Source: Neodontobutis hainanensis (taxonomy: Eukaryota; Chordata; Actinopteri; Gobiiformes; Odontobutidae). Taken from it: a stretch of 64,000 nt of DNA. Below the pieces are notes generated by a model that saw only the letters and a list, made by a program, of their open reading frames with translations, was not told the DNA's origin and made no database searches. Where the stretch lies: the NCBI GenBank assembly GCA_024349245.1, contig JALDNG010000004.1:1976001-2040000 (forward strand). The letters are read 5' to 3'. Of this stretch, positions 40,901-55,900 are shown in pieces (within the stretch, counting starts at the first letter, position 1; every line of letters begins with the position of its first letter). The translations under genes and the position numbers were made by a program.

Positions 40901-43900
40901 GGCCGTTGAAATTAAATCAAAGCTACACTATATTATGAAACCAAAGTGATACTTTATTGAAATATGCAAAAATAAAATGAGTACTCTTACAGTAATTGGA
41001 AAAAAAATATACTAATTTGGGTGTGCTCCATCAGATTGACCAAATACATTGATTAGTAAAACATGTGTTGCACCGCTACAGGTTTTTGCATTTTAACATT
41101 TGATCAACATGTCCTCAATAAAATGTTTTAAACTCTATACATATTTTGGCTTTGACAACTTTAATCCCTTCTAGGAAAGTCAAATGTAGGTACCATAAGT
41201 AGCACATCAGCACAATCAGTTTGGTTAAATCTCTGACTGTGTGCTGTAGACAGGTGTGGTTGGCAGTGGAGAATTACACTGCGATCCAGGCCAGTATTTG
41301 AGGTCACAGATACGGATCAGGAGTCAGTCGCTGTGACCATGTGACTCTGTGAATCCTATTATCAGCCTCATGTAGGTCTCTGTGTGGGATGCTGAGAGAC
41401 TGGGTCCACAAAAAGAAGGATTGATTAAGAAAGGTGTGCCTTTTTTTGTAAGCAGAAAATGTACAGCCACTAAACAGAATATTACATACTTTACTGTTTT
41501 CAGGAAGAGAGAAAGTTAATTTTTTTTTTAACCTCCTTCCAACAACCTCATGTCTGGTAATAACCATTTTCTGTTCCCTCATATCATAATGTTTTCAGAC
41601 CTAAAATATCAAAACTGGACTATTTACTGAAGTGAATGCATGTAAATGATGTAACATACTAATTTAAATGCAAAATCATCCCTTTTAAATACTCACACAG
41701 AGCCCATTGTGTAAAAACAGCAGCCTCTGAGACAACTTCTTGATGTTCTTCCTCTCACCCATGACGATCCATCACCTCGCTCTAATCGTAGGCATTAACT
41801 TTAAAAGGATCACATTTCACAAGGTCCCGTCTGACTGACACAAGACAGACTGCATTAGGGGCCCGAGGGTTTATTGGGACAGAGCAGACAAAAGACCAGA
41901 GGAGGCTCACTATCCAATAAGACCCAGCTCTTCTTTAGCGACCGTCCAGGACTGAATTCCAGTTTGAAATGACTCTTTGATGGATAAATCGATGTGGGTC
42001 TCCTCCATGCAGCCCCTGTTTAATGAGGCACCTTTTCAGAGGTGCATTATGGGCAATATGTGGCTTTGTTTTAGATAGTAATCATATTTTCAAATTGAAC
42101 CATTTATTTTTTACAGCCCTGGAAAATAAGTAGTTAGCACTGTACAGTACACTGTAGTGTAATATCAATAGATGCTGTATCAGGTCTGGATGAAAAAGTG
42201 CACCAACAATATTTTTCTAAACAGATTTTTTTTGATGCAATAAACCCTAGAAGGGTTCTTTGGCTGTAAGCTTTGCTCCAAAAAAGGGCTCTCTTTGTTT
42301 TGCGTCGCTCCGTGTTAATTTATTCTGACTACAGGACAGATGACAGGAAAACAACAAAAGTGTAATTGTTCATTGTCTGCATCTCGTTTTGCTGATAAAT
42401 GAATTGTTAAAAGCTGAATCCATTGTCTCACCAGAATCTTAAAGAACAAATCAAATCTTAAAAAGCACAAGTAATCATAATTTTTCTTAACAGAAATAGG
42501 CCTTTTATGAAACAGTCTGTTGCTTTATTGTTGATCAGATTGAGGCGTAATTCGAAAGACCCTGTGTCTGACGTGTGAGGAAGTCTTTGATTGACAGCTG
42601 TGATTGACGGCTCACCTGCTGAGTCTGGCTTCAAGTGTGTGTTTCTTTAATAATAATTTATTTTCTTGACTGACAGCTGGTCAAGAAGTCACATTAGAAA
42701 TACACACTGCTGCAAATTGTCATGTACTTTATTGTTGGACTTTAGTAAGTGCACTGTTACAATACATGGTGTCATTAGTGGTCTACATAACATCTCAAGG
42801 TTTAACGGAGTCTAAATAGTGTCAATTATTTTAGTAAGTTGTGACATTTTGTGAACTACATTTATAGAAACATTGATTGATTGATTCAAATCTAAAACTA
42901 AAACCAGACACAGCTTTCCAATTAGAAACAAGATTGTCTAAAGATTTAAGTACAGACTTTAAAAGTTTAAAAAGTCATTGCACAGTGGTCAGTTGGTAGT
43001 TAGTCCAGGTTTTGAATTAAATGTAAATGCTCCACTATGTTTACTTTTAGGGACAAGCAGAAGCCCTGTCCCATTTCCACAGTCAAGCAAATACGAATGC
43101 TTAAGTCTAAACCCCAACATCTAGAATTGGCATAGTTCTGCCAATTGCCAATGTCCAAGGAAAATAGTTTAAAGCCACATATAAAGTTAAATCTAGTCCT
43201 GACCTATGCTTAAAGCCAATCTAAAATAACTATTGCAAAACTATAATACCATGACTAAAAGTAAAAAACAAAACTGTTTATTATTTTGCTTGTTGCCTCC
43301 ACAAGAGCTTCCCCATGAGCATCTGGTTTCCCGTTCCGAGCTCATGATGCATCCAGGCGAGCTGTTCATTGTCTGCTTGCTGTGTTTCACCTTTTACCCC
43401 CGATAGACCCGCCTGTCTCTCCGATGGCTTGTGTACAGTACATGTATGAGTGTGTATGTGCTTCCGGACCAGAGTTGGGGGCCAAATGTGTGCTTCACTG
43501 AATAATGAATGACCTCCAGCCTGTTTCACCCCCCACATTTCTCCAACAGGCTTCTGCACTTTATACCTCACAGTATGTGTGCTTGTGGACTTTATTTACA
43601 GGTTCAATCTTGTTAAAATGCTAATAATCTCCTCTGCAGCAGTTATGGTTTTTAGCCAATAGCTGTCTGCATGCAGTTTGGGTATGCACCCCTGTTTAGA
43701 TCCAATCTGAAGCCTCTTTTTGTGGATTTCACACCGTCTAGCCTCGCAGCGACACAATAGACATGGTGCAGTTCCTGTAGCAACAAGCCTGTCAGTCAAG
43801 GTCAACCATGACGGACAAAAAGCACGAGAGAGGAAAAACAGAAAGTGAATCATGAATGTGAACAAAAGGAGGAGTGTATTCCATCACATGAATTGATTTT

Positions 43901-46900
43901 ATAGCACTAGGGTTTAACAAGATTTGGGAGGCGGCTTCTCCAGAGTGTTCCTACTCTCATTCAATATTTAGGCCTTTGTCTATCCTATGATTTTAAACAC
44001 ACGGAAAATATACACGTTTTGCTAATGAGTTTTCTTTAGCTTGCAGTAATAAGTAATAATGAAAACAAAAAAACATTATAGGATCTAATGTAAACCATAT
44101 ATGCCAAATTGTGTAGTTAACAACAGTGTTAGCTTAATAAATCCTAATCGTTCAACAAATCAGACTTATGGGGAAATTATAGCGTGATCATTTTCAGTTT
44201 ATAAAGGAAATATTATGTCATTCTATGGATATCTGCTAGATGGTTTGATGTAAACCTCACAGACAGATTAAAAGAGCAATTGGATTCAGTGGCAATATAG
44301 CAACTTTACAAATGTGAATACATTAATGAAAATGTATGTTTCACAATGATATGGAAATACATTTAAATGAACAGTATAGAGCCAAAATGAATGCTAAAAT
44401 AAACCCATAAAAAATAAGTGCTATCGATGTGAAAAAAAAATGAGAAGATGCTTAGATCAAATGAAGATGAGGTCAATTTTATTAATATCCAAGTGGAAAT
44501 TTGCTTGTCACAGCAGAACAGGATTGTTTGCAGAGTCTTACAACTGTCGGCACACATGACTTCAGGCTTGTGCTCCGGAACGCTAACAGTTATTTCTTCT
44601 AAAATAGTGTCCATACGTCTGCACTTGGGAGAAACAAGAACAAATCCTAATAATTATGTTTAATGAAAACAACCAAAACGCCCCATTAACATCTTCACAG
44701 GGGGTGGCTTTGTTCACTTTTGTTGCACTTCAAAACAAACAAAACAGTACATTTGAAGAAATAGAATACTGAAAAAATTCTTCTGTAAACCATGCAATTA
44801 AAAATGTTTCTACTCTACTGTCAGCTGCTGTTACAAGGTTTCATACAGGTTATGATCACTTTTCTTTCATTTAGACTTCATTTCTATCTGTCTCCATAAA
44901 CTGCATACCAGCTCATGGACTAGTTTAACGGTCCAGGCTGTGCTGGTTAACCACATAATCTCATCTCTGAACCTGCTCTGGATCAGGTTAGCTTTAAAGG
45001 GGTGGCAGGTTGCCATGACGACGGCCAGTGTGGAGTCATGGGGCATGTCGAGGGTCAGCTGTGTAATGGTCTTGTTGTCACCATAAATATAAATTAATTG
45101 TCTCCAAAAGGGATTGGGCACTGCAGCAATCTAATTAAATATACACTCGGTGATGTCATTGTTAATACACAGAGAGCATATACTGTAGAGTTCAGTGTAA
45201 GATATATAGTATTTGTTTTTTTGGTTCGACTTGGCCGTAGTATATGTTTTTTAAGGGGGCCAAATGTCAACAGTGCTGTTTTGAAAGACTAACCTTTCTT
45301 AAATGAGCCATTTGACATTATGTTTTATTATATGTAACTGTTGGAAACCTTCAGACGTGATATTCAACATTTACCAGCCAATGTTAAACAGGTGGCAGAG
45401 GACAAAGCTGAAGCATTTTTATGAACACATTAGATAAAGCGTGTTTTTAAGATTACCTGATTGTAATGATAAATTTATGCAGCTAACAAAGAAGCAATGA
45501 GAAAGTGCAGTTGGACAGTATGCCCTTGGGCATTAACACTTGAGACAGTGTCTGGATTTCAAACAAAACAATCAAATTTTCTGGACCAAGGTCACTAGCA
45601 AGCTTCGACAGATGCACTGCAAAGTAGCTACTCGTCTCCTCTCTTCAGCAATAATAAATAATACATAGACAAGACATGACAGTTTTGCCTGATGAAACTG
45701 TGGCCAATGAAGACATCAGGCTGTTTGTATTGAGGCTATACTTGTTAGCATCTCAATTGCAGATATGTTTTTACTGTGAATAGTTGCTTACCATGTTTAT
45801 TAAGGCAGTATGTTAGAATATATCATGAGTTATTGGATTCAGACATTATTAACAGTGAGCCTGCATCACTGTAGCCGAAGCTGCTAGCGGCTAATGCTGC
45901 AGATGCACTATTTGCTTCCTCAAACTCATCGGGGCTGTACCATCTTATCTGAGCGGGGGCCCTTTAGGATTTCAGGATGTCCTCTCCGCCGTCGTGTTTT
46001 TTGCTCGCGACTGCTACGTTGTCCCTACTCCTAACCCCCCCATCATCTAAACCCCCCCACACCTCTCTGTGAGCTCACAGTCTCCCAAGGGCTGTCAATG
46101 AGCAGAAACTACGCAGCATCAGCCTCCTAATACCCTCTCCTAATACGCCACCTCAGATTTCACTCACTCACGCTCACCCCCCTCCCCTTTCTGCTCATAG
46201 TACAATCTCATCACTTGCAAAGGGGAGCGGAAGAGAGGGACAGGGGAGAGAAAGGCAGGGAAGGAGGGAGGGTGATGTTTTCAGCTGGTTTGCAGGAAGA
46301 GAGCTTGGCCTGAATGCGTACTGTCTGCTCTTCTGAGGCATCCAGGTGAGCTGTTTCATCCTGGAAGGTAAGTAGGGACGACAGTTACATTTTCTGTATC
46401 TTTCTTTTCTGGTCTGCATCCCTTGTCATCTTCCCTTGCTTCCTGCTCTTGCTTCAAATCTGTTAATGCCTGATTCCACAGACGTTGCAAACCAGGCATA
46501 TCTTGCGAGCATGTCAGGCACGAAAGATTAGAGTAGAGTGTACAGTAAAGCATGTGTGTGGTCTGTCATAAGGGAAGGCAGGTGCTATGCTGGTATGACA
46601 GGTTCACCTGGATGGCCCACCTGAGTCTTGTGTGTCTTATAATGTGGAGGATTTGACGAGAGACTCTGGGGATATCTAGGAAGTAGAAGGGCTAAAGGAG
46701 GTGTGTTTTGCCCCCCCATCCCTCCCTACTATCACCACACTGAGCTAATAGGTTGTGGTAGTAAAATGGGTGCTGATGTTTACACAGCTCTAATGGACGA
46801 GATGGGACGGACTCTGGCAGCATTTTCCAATACTTACTCTACAACACATTGTCCCACTTTGGGGGAGAATTATTCATCTTGGACTGTAGGCAATGAGGGA

Positions 46901-49900
46901 GGAGACACAAGGCTAGGCCACTTGCCATCTGTTTTGTACAGGGCTATACGCAGAACCTTTTGAGGACAGCAAGCCAGGCTTTTAGGGGAAAGAGGTGGAA
47001 TAAAGAAACAGGGTTGAAACAGAAGGAGTGCACGTAACAGAGTCTCTGGGTGTCATGTGATTAGGAGAGGATAAGTGTGTTGAGGAAACAGGGCCAAAGA
47101 TAACACAGTGTCTCTTGGCTTAAAGGAAACACAGACTTGGGCCAGAGCTTGGAATCTAATGCTGCAAAAAATGCTGGATGGAAAGGGATTGTTACCATCA
47201 TAGTGGCATCAAGTGTCCCTGAACTGCTTGAAAGACATTTTGGGTCTGCTTCAGGCAAAAAAACAATGATGCACCGGCCAGCAAACGTTTGCAAAATACC
47301 CATGGACTATTTTGTGTAGGGTCTTTTGACTGAAGGAACACAGACCTCTGCCAGAACTTCAAATCCAAAGCATCAGGTTGAAGTGGATGGAAAGGAGTTA
47401 GCATCAGGTGTCTTTTTTCCTTTTGCATTTGTTAGAGAGTGAAGTAGGCTTACATGTGTAAGTGTCATTCTTCAATATTGGGTTTACTTAAAGCAAAGGG
47501 GACTTTTGGTTTGCCGTCTCCAAATCTAACAGCATCTCTTCACAAAATGAAAACAAAGACTGTTTTGCCAGTAGTAGGCGGACACAAATAATTATCCATC
47601 AGTCTGCATCCCTTATATTTTTGCTTGTATGTGTTGCAGTCTTTATGATGTTGCTGTGTATTGGTACCATTGGTCAGTTTTCGGGTTTTGTGATTAGAGA
47701 CTGTGAATAAACAATGTTTGCTGCGATGACACGTTTGATACACTGTTATGTCCTAACATCAGCTCACACAACAAGCCTGAGTATACAGGCTTTTAATGGT
47801 AAAGAAATTTACATATAAGCTAGAGTGAGTTCAATATTGAATAGTGTCTGCCAGGCCCAATAAGTCTGTCGTTCTATCATGTTACAATAAGAGTGCCTAC
47901 TTTGTAAAACCTTTTCTTATATATTCCTGGAGCCTGGAGTATCAGTTCTAAGCAGTTTATCCTAAGAAGCGCCTGATCTGAACGCTGGCTGATTTACTTT
48001 CAAGCAGCTAGGCCCTCTCACTTCCACTGGAGGTTTCCTGGCCCATAATCACATTGTGAAAAGTGAGCTCAGGTATGTTGGCTGGCTTAGTGTGTCGCTG
48101 TAAAACCAGGAGATATTCGAAAGCAAAGGTTATCTTACTCTGCACTTACACCCCCTTTTTGTTTTTATCATGTTATCCTTGTAGTTTAACCTCTAAGTTG
48201 TGTTTTCCTCGTACTGTTTACTACCAGCTACCAATAAAGTCCCCACCGCTCACGCTGGCAGCTGGAAGCAAAGGCCACAACCGACCAGATTGTTTTCTCC
48301 GTCCGCACACATACACTCTGGACAGCGCACATTTTCCCCAGAGAGGAAGTCAAAGGCTCAGTGAGTGATTCATATCAAGTAGCGACAGAATGAATGTGTT
48401 TGCTTAAGTGGCACTCACATTAATGAGTCAACCTCGGATGCCCAATTAGACCTGAAATCCACAGTCAGTTAATGCCATATTGTTATGCTGATGTCTAGTG
48501 GACTTACTATTATGGAAAATACCTGCAGGAGCCAAGTCATTTAGGTCTCACTGTTAGTGCAAATCAAGGCTTAGTCATGATTATGAACAATTTTAGATAT
48601 GCCCTTGTCTGATGTGAATATAGATGGATTTAGTCAATTTGGTTCTCATTTTCTTTTGATTAAGGGGAGATAAACATAATTGAAAGAAAGGTGGTTAAAG
48701 TTTAAACCCAACACAACACACTCAAGCAATGGAAAAAACCTTTCTGTGGAATAAGATAGTGCTTCTTTACTAAGTTTGTGTTCCCTTTAATATTTATACC
48801 TCACTTATTTTGGCACGAGTGTTAAACAATCTATAAGAGAGCAGAGACAAAAGTTTGAGCATATGAGAAGAATAAGATGTTTTCTAAGACAAACCACCAA
48901 GTTATTTTTGTGGTGTGTTGATGCGTGAGTGTAGGTTTTTTTTTTGCTAATCAGTTGGGCACATTGCAGGTTCACACAGGTTCAGAGGTTAGCAGGAAAG
49001 GAGAACACATGTTCTTCAAATGTAATTGTGTACGGGATTAAGTTGTACTTTGTTTTACAGTTCTGTTTTGCTAGATCAGCTAGTTTTTAGTCCATCAGCC
49101 AGTTTATTTATTTACTTACTTTTTCTAATGTTGGTGTTCCTAATCTACGTACAGGCCAACTTACTCTGGACTTTGTCAAAGATGTTTACACACATTGGTC
49201 TGACACGAGTCCTGCTATCAGTATCAGCTCTTCGAAAAACATTACTGGGAGATGCAGTGATAATTTTCCAACAGCTTTCCAACTGACTATTATGTGTGCT
49301 GCATTGAATTGTATTTATTTATTCTATATTTAACCAGGTAGATCAATTGAGAACCATTTACAATGATGACCTGGCTCTGTTACATTATCATCTCCCAAAA
49401 GTTACTTCTTTGTCCTGCAGTCGCTTGAACTATTTACCGCTTTAGGTTCTACTCTACCACTCAACACTGTCAAATTTTAATACAAGCAGTCTTATTCAGG
49501 GCATATAAATTGGACTTACGTATGCTAAGGTTTAGTGCTAAATAGCCCCTTAAATGGGAAGCCTATGGTAAAATTATTTTGATATCTTCATTGTTTGAAC
49601 TTACCGCACAGCCAAATTGACAGCAGACAGCCTTACACCATGACCTCTCAGCAGGATAGCGCTCCGTTGCAACTTTAAATGGAAACAGACTTGACTGATG
49701 CAAACTCATCTCCATTCTTTTTCAGTCATTTAGTGTCAACTCCTCTTGCAGTAAATGAGCAACCTGCAGCCATCTCCTCCACTTCACAAGAAAGTTAACT
49801 CTAGTTTGTGAAGAGTTTTCATTACTGTGTCTTCCTCAGGTGTCACAGCTACATGACAGGTTTTCTTAACAGGAAGCAGAGATGTAGAAACTGTCAAAGC

Positions 49901-52900
49901 TGCTGAGGACTGAAGGGACTGCTGTGGTGGCTGGCCGTGTCATTTTTCCATGTGACCCTGCACAATCTTGAATATGTTTTCACTGGGAAACTAGCCAATG
50001 TAGTCATTGACTAGATGTGTGTGCTTCATATTGTGTTGCAATTCAATGAAAAGAAATGGCCAGTGCAATTTGGGATGTCACTTTTGGCTGTAACGTTTCC
50101 TATGGCATTATGTCTATTAAACCTATCTTTTCCATTATATAATATGCAATCCTAAATATTCAAATTGCATTAAGTTAGGATATGATACTGCTGTTTTCCT
50201 TCTTGAATTGTTTGGAAGAGAACCTCAGTGATTCTTGGTTTGGGAAAAGTTACAAAGGACATATCTTAATCAGGACTTTAAAATTTACTTTACTTACAAT
50301 TCCTTGTTATTCTTAAAAATCTCCAAACCCTAAAACAACTTTTTGTCAGATCCAATCTCTTGGGAGATGACTGTAGGGTGCCTGCTCTATAGGTTGCATG
50401 TTGCAGAAATAAACCCAGAGGCCAAGCATTGTTTTGGTGTATGCACCGATTAGCAACTCCCATTGCAATACAACAGCGGCCATTAATTATTCAAGATTGG
50501 CGTCCAATAATACATCCATTAGATAGTCACAAGTCGATGTACGTGGTTTGTCTTCTTTAATTCAGTGTGTCATTCTGTTTAACAAATAAACTGAGCATGC
50601 ATTTTAGTTTTGTTGCTTTTCTTCAACAGTCTGTGTTTACAGAGTGTTATTTGTGTCACGCCAAACTTAAAATATCACAGATTTATCACAAGTTTTCTTT
50701 GGAACGTTTTCAGCAGCTGTGATTTAGGTGGGCCATGTGTCGCTGTACTTAGGACTCTCTATCTGGGGCATCAGTTGGCTGATGGGATATTTTGTTCCAC
50801 TGCACACAGTATGTTAATTAAGACTTAGATGTAGAATATCTGGAGGCTGGTGTTCAAAATAATAAAGACAAGGAAGCTAGAGCAGCATCCCAAAAAAATA
50901 ACAAAATGCCTTTACATATTTTATCTAGCTGCTTTGCAACACAGAGGCGCAGTGCTACAGTACTTCGGTACTCTGTTTTCCCCCACCAACATCAAAAACA
51001 TGCTGGCCGCCCCCTGGTGGCGGCTGCAGACAGTGGATCTCCCCATGGGGATACATTTTTATGTTTTTAACCTTTATTTAAGCAGGTAAAAACCCACTGA
51101 GATCAAGATCTCTTTTACAGGGGTGACCTGTCCAGGAGGTCTACAGTACATGTCATTATAAAAATAATTACAAGTTACAACAAACTACGGAATGGAAACT
51201 GGCTTGCATGTCTATAGTGCTTTTTAAGTACCCTTTTTAGGCACCTGAAGTGCTTTATATAATGCTTCAAACTAACTGCAAAGAGTAGGTTAGTACAACA
51301 ATAAATAAAAAATGCAGTAATACAAAACGTTAAATTAAAGAGACAGTAGCAATTCAAATACACAGACACAGACGCCCAACAGTCTCAAATTTTCTGTTTG
51401 TTAAGATTAACTAAAAATAATAAAGTGATGTGAGTGAATGACTTGCAAAAAGAAGTCACTTTGGATTTGTCAAGAAGCCAAGGATATGAGAAGCCGACTG
51501 TCTTGCTCTGTGCCAAAATGAAACTTTTATTGTTTTGACCTAAACTAACACTTATTAAAACCCATGGTTAATAAATCACATTCAGACAAACCTATTCGAG
51601 GACAAAAACTCTCATCAAGGTTAATAACTTCTCTAATATATTGGCCAGAAGGTTGCCAAGCCAGAATCGAATAGCCCATGATTGGAAGAACATAAATAAT
51701 CTGAAACAGAATCTTTCTTCGGAAAGTTGGAAAAGCTTTCAAAGTCACACTGACATTTGACAGACTTTCTAAAAAAACAATAAAATAGATCATGGCTGGT
51801 ATAAGGTTCATTCATCTTTGATTCCTTATAATAAATGAACATTGTACACTGTAATCAAGAGCTAAATCAGAGCAGCTCTAGTTTTAAAGTATTATCACAG
51901 TGATTGGCCAAAGGTAGTGTTGTTGTATGTATTTTTGAGTCTTTTAGAGGTTGTAGTCTTTTATGTAAATAAATTTGAAAAAATCGACTTTATTTGGCCT
52001 TGTCTCAGTCTCAGACAAACTGGACATGCTCTAAAGGTTCCTGTACATTCTGGTCTGAATCATGAATTAGTCTCTTCTAGTGTGGTCTTCCTAAATACAA
52101 CACTAGTTGCAGCTCGAAATTGTCTTCCATTCCCAAAATTAGCATTTGTGTATAGTGCAGTCCAAGTTTTAAAATAACCATCTGCCTCCCTATTACCAGA
52201 GGGTACAACACAAGTAGCTAACAATCATGCAAATAGGGATAGCGAGATAAACCTGATTTGACTCCAACTGAAATGTCACCACAGTCAAACGGTCAAACTC
52301 TTGAGATAATGTCAGTTGCTATCTAATCTGTGCATCTTCTTGTTGTAATTTAATTTATGACCAAACAAGCTTCAAACACAAAGCCCGACTGTTTGAGAGG
52401 GAACCAGCAAAGGAAGCTATATTTAGTGCCAAAACACGCACAGCTCCATCTGCCTTTTAAGAAACACTCAAACAAAGGCTTCCGACAGCACCGGGAGGAG
52501 GGTGAGGTGTTTTTTCCAGTCTCTACTTTGCTGTATCGTCTTGCTATTATCCTGAGCCCAGAACGATGAGCCCGTGGCAAGATGATAGCCCTGTTTTGTC
52601 TCAGTAAAAAGTGCGTTCACACAGCGGGTAAGCCCTGGCTGTGGCCGACTTAACATGCTTGACAGCCTTGAATTAGCAGAGCACATAAGTAGGGTGTATG
52701 GCTGATTGGACTTTTATGGCTTCTGTGGTTCTTGTCATCTTTCAAGCTAGTGCCATCAGTGACTTCTCCCCTGGAGATAGTTGCATTAGCGTGGACCTGC
52801 CCACTGTGTTACTGCCTACCCATTGCATTACCTTATGACAGCTCAGAGATAAGATGAATCCTAAATGATCCCTGCAGGCTAATGGGGTCACTGCTGCAGT

Positions 52901-55900
52901 TAAGAATAAATTATATTAAGAAAAGAAACTATGCTGGTCATTCTTGTTTGTTTATGTGTGTGTACGTAAGTCATGGTATATGAACGGGGATGGGATTAGA
53001 GATGAGAATAGTGATTAAAAAGCCTGTCCTTCAAGTAAAATCAATATGGTATAATTGCATCCGCAACGGGCTTTTCCTGTCTTGCCGCAGCGTTTCCATC
53101 CTGAGAAAAGAGGAACGCCAGATGTTACAGGGAAACCACCTGCTGCGATCAAACTGTGAGCCAAGTTAGCATTTCAATAACATGAAATATGCAATAACCA
53201 ATGTTAGCGACGATATTTTAAATAATCCTGTGTTATATTTTTGAACATTTTATGAAGGGAACCATGTCTACATCAGAGATTAATCAAAATGTAAATACAC
53301 CAGTGCACTGAACTCACAAGGGTAGCTTTTTTCTTTTTTCCTAATCATAGATCCATTTAAGTAAAAATTTCACTGTAGGTAGTAATATTCTTCCATCTAA
53401 AGTAGTATTCATTACACACTGTTGCTTGACATAAAGTGATTACCATACTTTGCCTGTAAATATTTGTTTGTTGCTCACTCATGTGCACCATCATTAATTT
53501 GAGCAGGTTTTGAGCAATATAGGTTAATGGAGGCATATGGTGTTTCTTGTGGAGTCAATGCGAGTCAAGGTCTGTGCTATAATTAAACAAGGTACTCCAT
53601 TCATCAAATAAGACACGCTAAATGCTTGGTTTGTTTTGCATTGGCAACTTATTACCTACAGAATTCTTTGGGTTTATGAAAAAAAACTTGGGTTTATTGC
53701 TCCTGTGTACAGCTATCTTTCCATCAGTTCATTTCAGGTTGTTTGTCCAGGTCAGGGTCACGGTGGCACAAAGCATCACAGAAGCTATATTGACCTGTTG
53801 ATTCCTCTGGGACTTTCCTCAAAGCATTAAGGATATCTGACTGCTCTCTGGTTGACTTTTATGTGACACAGCGCTGAAGACTCAAACTAGTATACAGGAT
53901 TAGTACAGGACTGCTTCATAATGATGCATCTCTTAAGACTTGCATACAATTAAAACTCAATTCTTATGAAGGTACCCAAAATGATTGATTAATGCACAGA
54001 ATATGCAGCGTGCAATCTGGCTTCCATCACATGGCGCAATTGTGATTTAGTATGAAGAACAACAACAGGGCGATCGTATTGTGTGCACAAAGCTCAACAC
54101 AAAAGCTGTTAATGAAGGAAGACACTCAATACAGGGCCAAAAACAAAATGTCATCAGTCACTGTCAAAAGCTTATCTTCAAAAATGAGAGGGCTACACAC
54201 CTTCCCAGTGTTGATGGACAGTGGATGGTCTTTTAACACTCTCTTAATGGATAGTTTTGCACTTTCTAGGAAACCTTAGAGCAGCGTGTCCCTCTGCACC
54301 ATTAGGTGAGATCGTTTACAGCGGACCTGAGACTGTCATGTGCTGTCCATCGGTGGAAGAAGCAAACATCCCAAAAGTCTCATATTGTCATGGGTTAAAC
54401 TAACAAGTGAAAGACAGAAAGTATAGGTATGAACTTTGTGCTTTTAATGCTACACTTCTTGAAATAAGAACAAACCTTTTTCCTTCACGTCCTATTGTTT
54501 AGACATCGGCTTTGAAAGCTATAGCCTGTTTAAATAATTGAGTGTTTGTGTTTGGTACCTTTTGCATAAGATTGTGCATATTTAATTTGTTTCATCATCA
54601 TTATATTTGGTTAACATACATTTCAACAATCCCATATATAATAATATTCTTCATAAATGTCTTTATTGTGAGGCCACCGATTAGTCAGGGTGAGGCTATG
54701 TTTTGTACCAGACCATTGTTTGGTTAGCCAATACCACCATCAGGCCAGAGTTTTGAAACTTTTTAGGCTCTTTTGGTTTTAGAAGTGGACTGTGTAAGCC
54801 TTAGTGTCATTTAGGGTCTCTTTGGGGAAAAATGTATTGCTGACTGTTTGGTACACGTCCCGTTGTTGTCTCCAGACTGCATCCACCAAGACTTTTTGGA
54901 CATTTCCTTTCCAAATGATACCATGAAGTATAGTGTGACAGCTATACGTGAATCTAGTATTTATTTATGTATGATTCCCATTTCAGTTGCTGGTACTTCT
55001 GAGACAATGGACACATGGTTAAGTGTTATGAGAGCCGTGTAGCCTTCCATTCCAATATCTCATTTATTTTGCATAAATGTATCTGCCACTAGTGTTGCAA
55101 TTTCTTTTATGTTAAGTAAGTTAATCCTTCACTTGTTGAAGGATGAGCCTTGTGTAATCAGTTTCTGGTGGTAACAACGTGTGGCTACACTTTTGAACCA
55201 TTTAAGTCATTTAAATGTGCCCACAATTCAAAGCTTCCTGGCAGTTTGCTTGTTATTTTAGTACAAAGTTTGTATTTGTTTTTTTCATAACCAGCTTTGA
55301 AAGTCTTCAGACAATAGCCTTATCTATTAGTTCATAAACACAAGTGTAGGCTATGTAGCTGCTAGTTGGGACAGAACTTGTTGGTAGGTTGTGGCACATA
55401 GCTGTATTTAGCTTTTGAACTTGACTTATATAGTCTCATAAAAACATACAGTAATACATTGCTTCCTTGTCAATGTATGCTTAATTACTTACGTTGTATG
55501 TTAGACAGAAAATTACCAACATTTGTGACAGAAAGTCTTGTAATAAAGGGCCACATACATGCATATTAAATATTGTTATAGTGACAAATCATGTTTATGC
55601 ACATTGATTTAAAAATGCTCATCATTGTCTGGCTTGTATTTTGTGTTGTTTTTGCACTGTGTAGGTCTTTGAAAGCATAGCTATATCTTGCAATAAAATA
55701 ATACATATCTTAAAAACATGTCCACCTCCACACGACCATTGTACCTTGTTTGTTTTCTAGGTAAACACGACAGAAAGTAGATGTTGTGGTGCACTAAATG
55801 AAACCTGCCCCAGGCTAAAGAACAAGCAGGTTAGCTGCAAGATGACTCCTCCTCGTGTGTTAGAGTAATTAGAAGTTTTTCCTGCAGAGGAGTCCAGCTT

